Both the position numbers and the translations under genes were made by a program. This document shows, one piece after another, positions 6,661 to 8,840 of a stretch of DNA of 8,840 bases. Source of the stretch: Calditrichaceae bacterium. Its GTDB lineage: Bacteria > Calditrichota > Calditrichia > Calditrichales > Calditrichaceae. Position 1 is the first letter of the stretch, and every line of letters starts with the position of its first letter. The notes beneath the pieces are model-generated. The model worked only from the letters and a program-made list of their open reading frames with translations. It had not been told where the DNA came from and made no database searches. Location: assembly GCA_024763405.1 (NCBI GenBank), contig JANTFQ010000078.1, positions 1-8,840 on the forward strand, given 5' to 3'.

Positions 6661-8196
6661 TCAACGTTTTATTTTCTTAATTATCAGGCGGTCATACAGA
6701 AAAATGGCAACGGCTGTCAGAACTGCTATAAGGGCAAAAATCATCCACATTAAGTCCGGACGCTGCATATCACGGGCAAACGCCGCGTAGAGCTGGCCCG
6801 AAAGAATGCCGCCGAATAGATTTCCCAGCGCCACACACCAGTAAAAATACCCCATATACATGGCCACTTTATCGGGTGGTGCAATTTTGCCGGTATATTC
6901 TTTAGATTTTGGACTGGCCATCATTTCACCAAAAGAGAATACAACCAGTCCAACCACAACAATCCATCCCAGGGTTCCGAAGGCTAAAATCGAAAAACTG
7001 ATGACTGTAATTACAACCCCCCAGAAAATGGTAGTAAACGGTTTTAAACGGGTTACCAGGTACGAGATAAAGACCTGAAAGAAAATAATAGCGCCGGCAT
7101 TTACATTTATTATATATTCCGGGTTTAACTGTCCCGGAACGGCCATGGAGTTTTTTACTGTTTCTGTTAAACTGTCCATCCCAACTGTGGACATAAAAGA
7201 TGTAACCCAGCCTAACAAATCCGATGTATTTGTAAAATCCCGGATATATAAAGGCAGTGTGTAAAAAATCTGGTTAAAAGAGGTCCAGAAACCGGACATG
7301 AGCAGCAGGAACAGACCAAAGCGCCAGTCCCCCAATTTCATCGGTGTGCGCCACCAGGGAGTGTTTGTTTTTTGCGTTCCGCGCTTAAGCAGGAAATCAT
7401 ACAGGATGTTAAAGACAAACCAGCCTGAAATGATATAGATAATCTGCGTCCAACTGATAAATCCGCCTGCTGTATATTTAGAACCAACGACTAAAATGGT
7501 AAGCAGCATAAAAACAAATAAGAAAAAGCGCCCGTTCCCAAGCACTTCGACCATATCGGTCATAACTTTTTTCAAACTGCGTGGATTATCGGCCTTATGT
7601 TCATCAATGGTTTCTTTAAAAAATAGGGTTACAAAAATAAAATTGATTACTATCCAGCCGGCTGATGCTACAAACACCCATTTCCAGGCCCAGCCGCGTA
7701 CAATCCCGGCAACAATCGGCCCGATAAAGCCCCCGATATTGACCATCATATAAAAAATCCCAAAACCCATTGAGGAGGTTTTATCATTCGTTGTCTTAGA
7801 AACTGTACCGATTATCACCGGCTTAAACATGGCCGCGCCCAGAGCCACTAGCATGTACATGGCAAAAAAACCACCCATTGCTTTAAACTGTCCCAGCATA
7901 AAATAGGCCGGCGCCAGAACAACAAAAGCCCAAAACAGCATTTTCTTAAAGCCGTAGCGGTCGGCTAAAGCTCCGGTTACAACCGGAAAGAGATAAAGGA
8001 AAAAGGTAACCACACCCTGAATAACCCCGCGGTCTTCATCTGTAAAACCCAGACCGCCTTCGGAAACCGCACCGGTAATGTAAAGAGATGAAACAGCAAA
8101 AAAACCATACCAGGCCATGCGCTCAAATATTTCCATGGTATTGGCAATCCAGAAATTGCCGGGAAAATCACGTAGACTTATTTTTTGTCTGCTCAT
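6661..8196 (-). CDS. POT/PTR2-family proton-coupled (oligo)peptide transporter-like MFS protein
   Basis: 511 residues, a typical length for bacterial POT proteins; inner-membrane symporter that probably takes up di- or tripeptides with protons. The first helix carries the POT proton-coupling motif ExxER as E22-I-F-E25-R26, followed by MAWYG where the family usually has Y-Y-G. Next come GALADRYG (75-82), the MFS loop 2-3 motif; Lys126 in MFKP, matching the conserved lysine of the fourth helix; FGIFYMMVNIGGFIGP (145-160), the PTR2 signature; and SFGEMMASPKSKEY (421-434), matching the E-x-x-x-SP motif of the C-terminal half. I estimate 12-14 membrane segments. AAAGGAA at 8207-8201 is the ribosome binding site, with AGG six bases from the ATG. 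I see neither a good promoter nor a terminator. Substrate is inferred: some POT-like proteins carry nitrate, amino acids or drugs, and the divergence from classic motifs leaves room for that. Confidence 0.85.
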   Translation of the reverse strand: MSRQKISLRDFPGNFWIANTMEIFERMAWYGFFAVSSLYITGAVSEGGLGFTDEDRGVIQGVVTFFLYLFPVVTGALADRYGFKKMLFWAFVVLAPAYFMLGQFKAMGGFFAMYMLVALGAAMFKPVIIGTVSKTTNDKTSSMGFGIFYMMVNIGGFIGPIVAGIVRGWAWKWVFVASAGWIVINFIFVTLFFKETIDEHKADNPRSLKKVMTDMVEVLGNGRFFLFVFMLLTILVVGSKYTAGGFISWTQIIYIISGWFVFNILYDFLLKRGTQKTNTPWWRTPMKLGDWRFGLFLLLMSGFWTSFNQIFYTLPLYIRDFTNTSDLLGWVTSFMSTVGMDSLTETVKNSMAVPGQLNPEYIINVNAGAIIFFQVFISYLVTRLKPFTTIFWGVVITVISFSILAFGTLGWIVVVGLVVFSFGEMMASPKSKEYTGKIAPPDKVAMYMGYFYWCVALGNLFGGILSGQLYAAFARDMQRPDLMWMIFALIAVLTAVAIFLYDRLIIKKIKR

Positions 8197-8390
8197 TTTA
8201 TTCCTTTACGTTTCTCCAAATTCCTACTGTTTCCATAACCGTTACAGGGTATAAATTTCCTATTAAAAGAATGAATAGCGCAGAAAGTACAAAAATCGGC
8301 GGGAAAATTCTATTTTATTCATCTGCTGAACTCAATAGTGTCCGGTTAAATGTTGATGATCTAAAAGTTATTAGAATTTCTTCAAAATAA
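8197..8390. other. Intergenic DNA upstream of the transporter gene, no gene supported
   Basis: This stretch holds the transporter's ribosome binding site and presumably its promoter, which I could not assign. A plus-strand frame from ATG 8271 gives only 39 residues with no recognisable content. The segment AATAGTGTCCGGTTAAATG (8334-8352) resembles wording I associate with insertion-sequence ends, but no partner end or transposase piece is visible, so I leave it unclassified. Confidence 0.4.
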
Positions 8391-8490
8391 CCCTCCCCAT
8401 CCGCCAGCCGGCGGATTTCCCCTCCCTTCCCAAAAAAGGGAGGGGATTACCCTTCGACTTCGCTCAGGGTACAGAAGTGGGTTGGTTTTA
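8391..8490. repeat. Dispersed intergenic repeat cassette: three tandem hairpins
   Basis: Three inverted repeats sit in a row: ATCCGCC/GGCGGAT (8399-8405, 8410-8416; loop AGCC), TCCCCTCCCTT/AAGGGAGGGGA (8418-8428, 8436-8446), and TACCCT/AGGGTA (8448-8453, 8466-8471) enclosing TCGACTTCGCTC. The combination of a C-run/G-run hairpin with CCTTCGACTTCGCTCAGGG is wording I know from repeats dispersed between genes in many FCB genomes. It is far richer in G+C than its surroundings and encodes nothing. Its ends are approximate and its copy number cannot be judged from one window. Confidence 0.6.
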
Positions 8491-8559
8491 AGTTCCAATA
8501 AAAAGACTTTGCTCTTCACATTGGGCGTTATCTTAAAGTTAGTTGAAATTTAATAGAAA

Positions 8560-8626
8560 AGGTTCCTCCCCAAGAACCAAAAAATTGGTTAAATTCATTT
8601 AGCCAAAACAAAAATAGGAGGAACCT
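8560..8626 (+). promoter_or_regulatory. Transposase leader with SD-sequestering inverted repeat
   Basis: AGGTTCCTCC (8560-8569) is the exact reverse complement of GGAGGAACCT (8617-8626), which contains most of the AGGAGG ribosome binding site (8616-8621) and ends at the base before the ATG. The loop holds a second perfect hairpin, AACCAA/TTGGTT (8575-8580, 8585-8590; loop AAAA). The left arm can instead pair locally, GGTTC (8561-8565) with GAACC (8574-8578), which would free the ribosome binding site and break the inner hairpin. Long RNA entering from outside could thus be kept untranslated. Pairing is seen directly; control is inferred. Confidence 0.55.
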
Positions 8627-8840
8627 ATGGCAGCAAAAGTAAAACACAGCTCAATCAATCGCAAGAAAATAAGTTGGTTATTGGAACAGGATTTAAATGT
8701 AAAATTAGAGGCCATGCAGCATCATCTTGAAATCAGCAGAATGCTTATCAATGACATTTTGGAAGATGAAGTAATTCAATATGCCGGTCAGAAATATCAA
8801 CGAGATAAACCGCATAATGGCCAATATAGCAGATGGGGCT
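8627..8840 (+). CDS. IS256-family (mutator-type) transposase, N-terminal 71 residues (runs off the right edge)
   Basis: The frame is open from ATG 8627 to the window end. It begins MAAKVKHSSINRKKISWLLE and includes EDEVIQYAGQKYQRD (46-60) and NGQYSRWG (64-71). The short basic N-terminus, a helical stretch, then an A-G-x-x-Y-x-R motif followed by Y-x-R-W-G match the start of IS256-family DDE transposases, where a segment like SNPGS and a PRxR motif usually come next. The catalytic DDE residues are all beyond the edge. AGGAGG at 8616-8621 is five bases from the ATG, but is paired in the leader structure. The protein would bind the element's ends and catalyse cut-out and copy-in. Family assignment rests on the 71 residues seen; whether the gene is intact is unknown. 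Confidence 0.75.
   Translation, partial: MAAKVKHSSINRKKISWLLEQDLNVKLEAMQHHLEISRMLINDILEDEVIQYAGQKYQRDKPHNGQYSRWG

Larger units (their letters stand above)
8521..8840 (+). mobile_element. Left part of an IS256-family insertion sequence (continues past the right edge)
   Basis: The stretch includes the transposase start and its leader. The left boundary is not known: I set it near 8521 only because the repeat-like DNA ends by about 8490 and the following AT-rich text has no other explanation. The right end, terminal inverted repeats and target duplication are outside the window, so whether the element is complete cannot be told. Confidence 0.6.

Noticed and set aside
8088..8390. Plus-strand 100-codon frame overlapping the start of the transporter gene
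   Set aside because: Its first third is antisense to a clear coding region, and the remainder has no recognisable content and no convincing ribosome binding site.
1..8840. CRISPR array, tRNA, rRNA, toxin-antitoxin, defence island or retron
   Set aside because: No regularly spaced repeats, no cloverleaf or rRNA sequence, and no defence-type genes; all sizeable genes belong to known housekeeping, transport, hydrolase or transposase families.

Overview
The window looks like an ordinary chromosomal stretch from a free-living bacterium of the FCB assemblage (Calditrichota, Ignavibacteriota or a relative). The main evidence is the C-terminal type IX secretion tail of the nuclease at 1482-3236, whose NYPNPFNPTT motif is typical of those phyla. 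The sigma70-like promoters and AGGAGG-type ribosome binding sites argue mildly against core Bacteroidia. The phylum call is inference. The closing base of the window falls inside a transposase gene and the opening base inside an IMP dehydrogenase gene.

Layout from left to right. 1-1147 (minus): the first 382 codons of an IMP dehydrogenase of the Tritrichomonas foetus-like type, with a good promoter that overlaps a near-perfect 20-bp palindrome. 1482-3236 (minus): a secreted endonuclease/exonuclease/phosphatase-fold nuclease with accessory OB-like regions and a T9SS sorting tail. 3452-4009 (plus): an MntP manganese exporter, divergent from the nuclease. 4175-6193 (plus): an M13 (neprilysin/PepO-type) lipoprotein metallopeptidase, ending in a strong terminator. 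About 6322-6522 (minus): the wreck of a membrane-protein gene. 6661-8196 (minus): a POT/PTR2-family transporter, convergent with the peptidase. 8391-8490: a cluster of GC-rich hairpins typical of dispersed intergenic repeats. 8627-8840 (plus): the start of an IS256-family (mutator-type) transposase, preceded by a leader that can sequester its ribosome binding site.

The genes do not form one pathway. A peptide-cleaving surface lipoprotein next to a peptide transporter, plus a secreted nuclease near a purine-nucleotide enzyme, suits an organism that scavenges peptides and nucleic acids, but each gene seems to be its own transcription unit.

I found no defence system, CRISPR array, RNA gene or clear new multi-gene system. 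The points most worth following are regulatory or structural: the palindrome in the IMPDH promoter, a human-like adenosine pocket (His/Phe) in a T. foetus-like IMPDH, and the two-state leader of the transposase.
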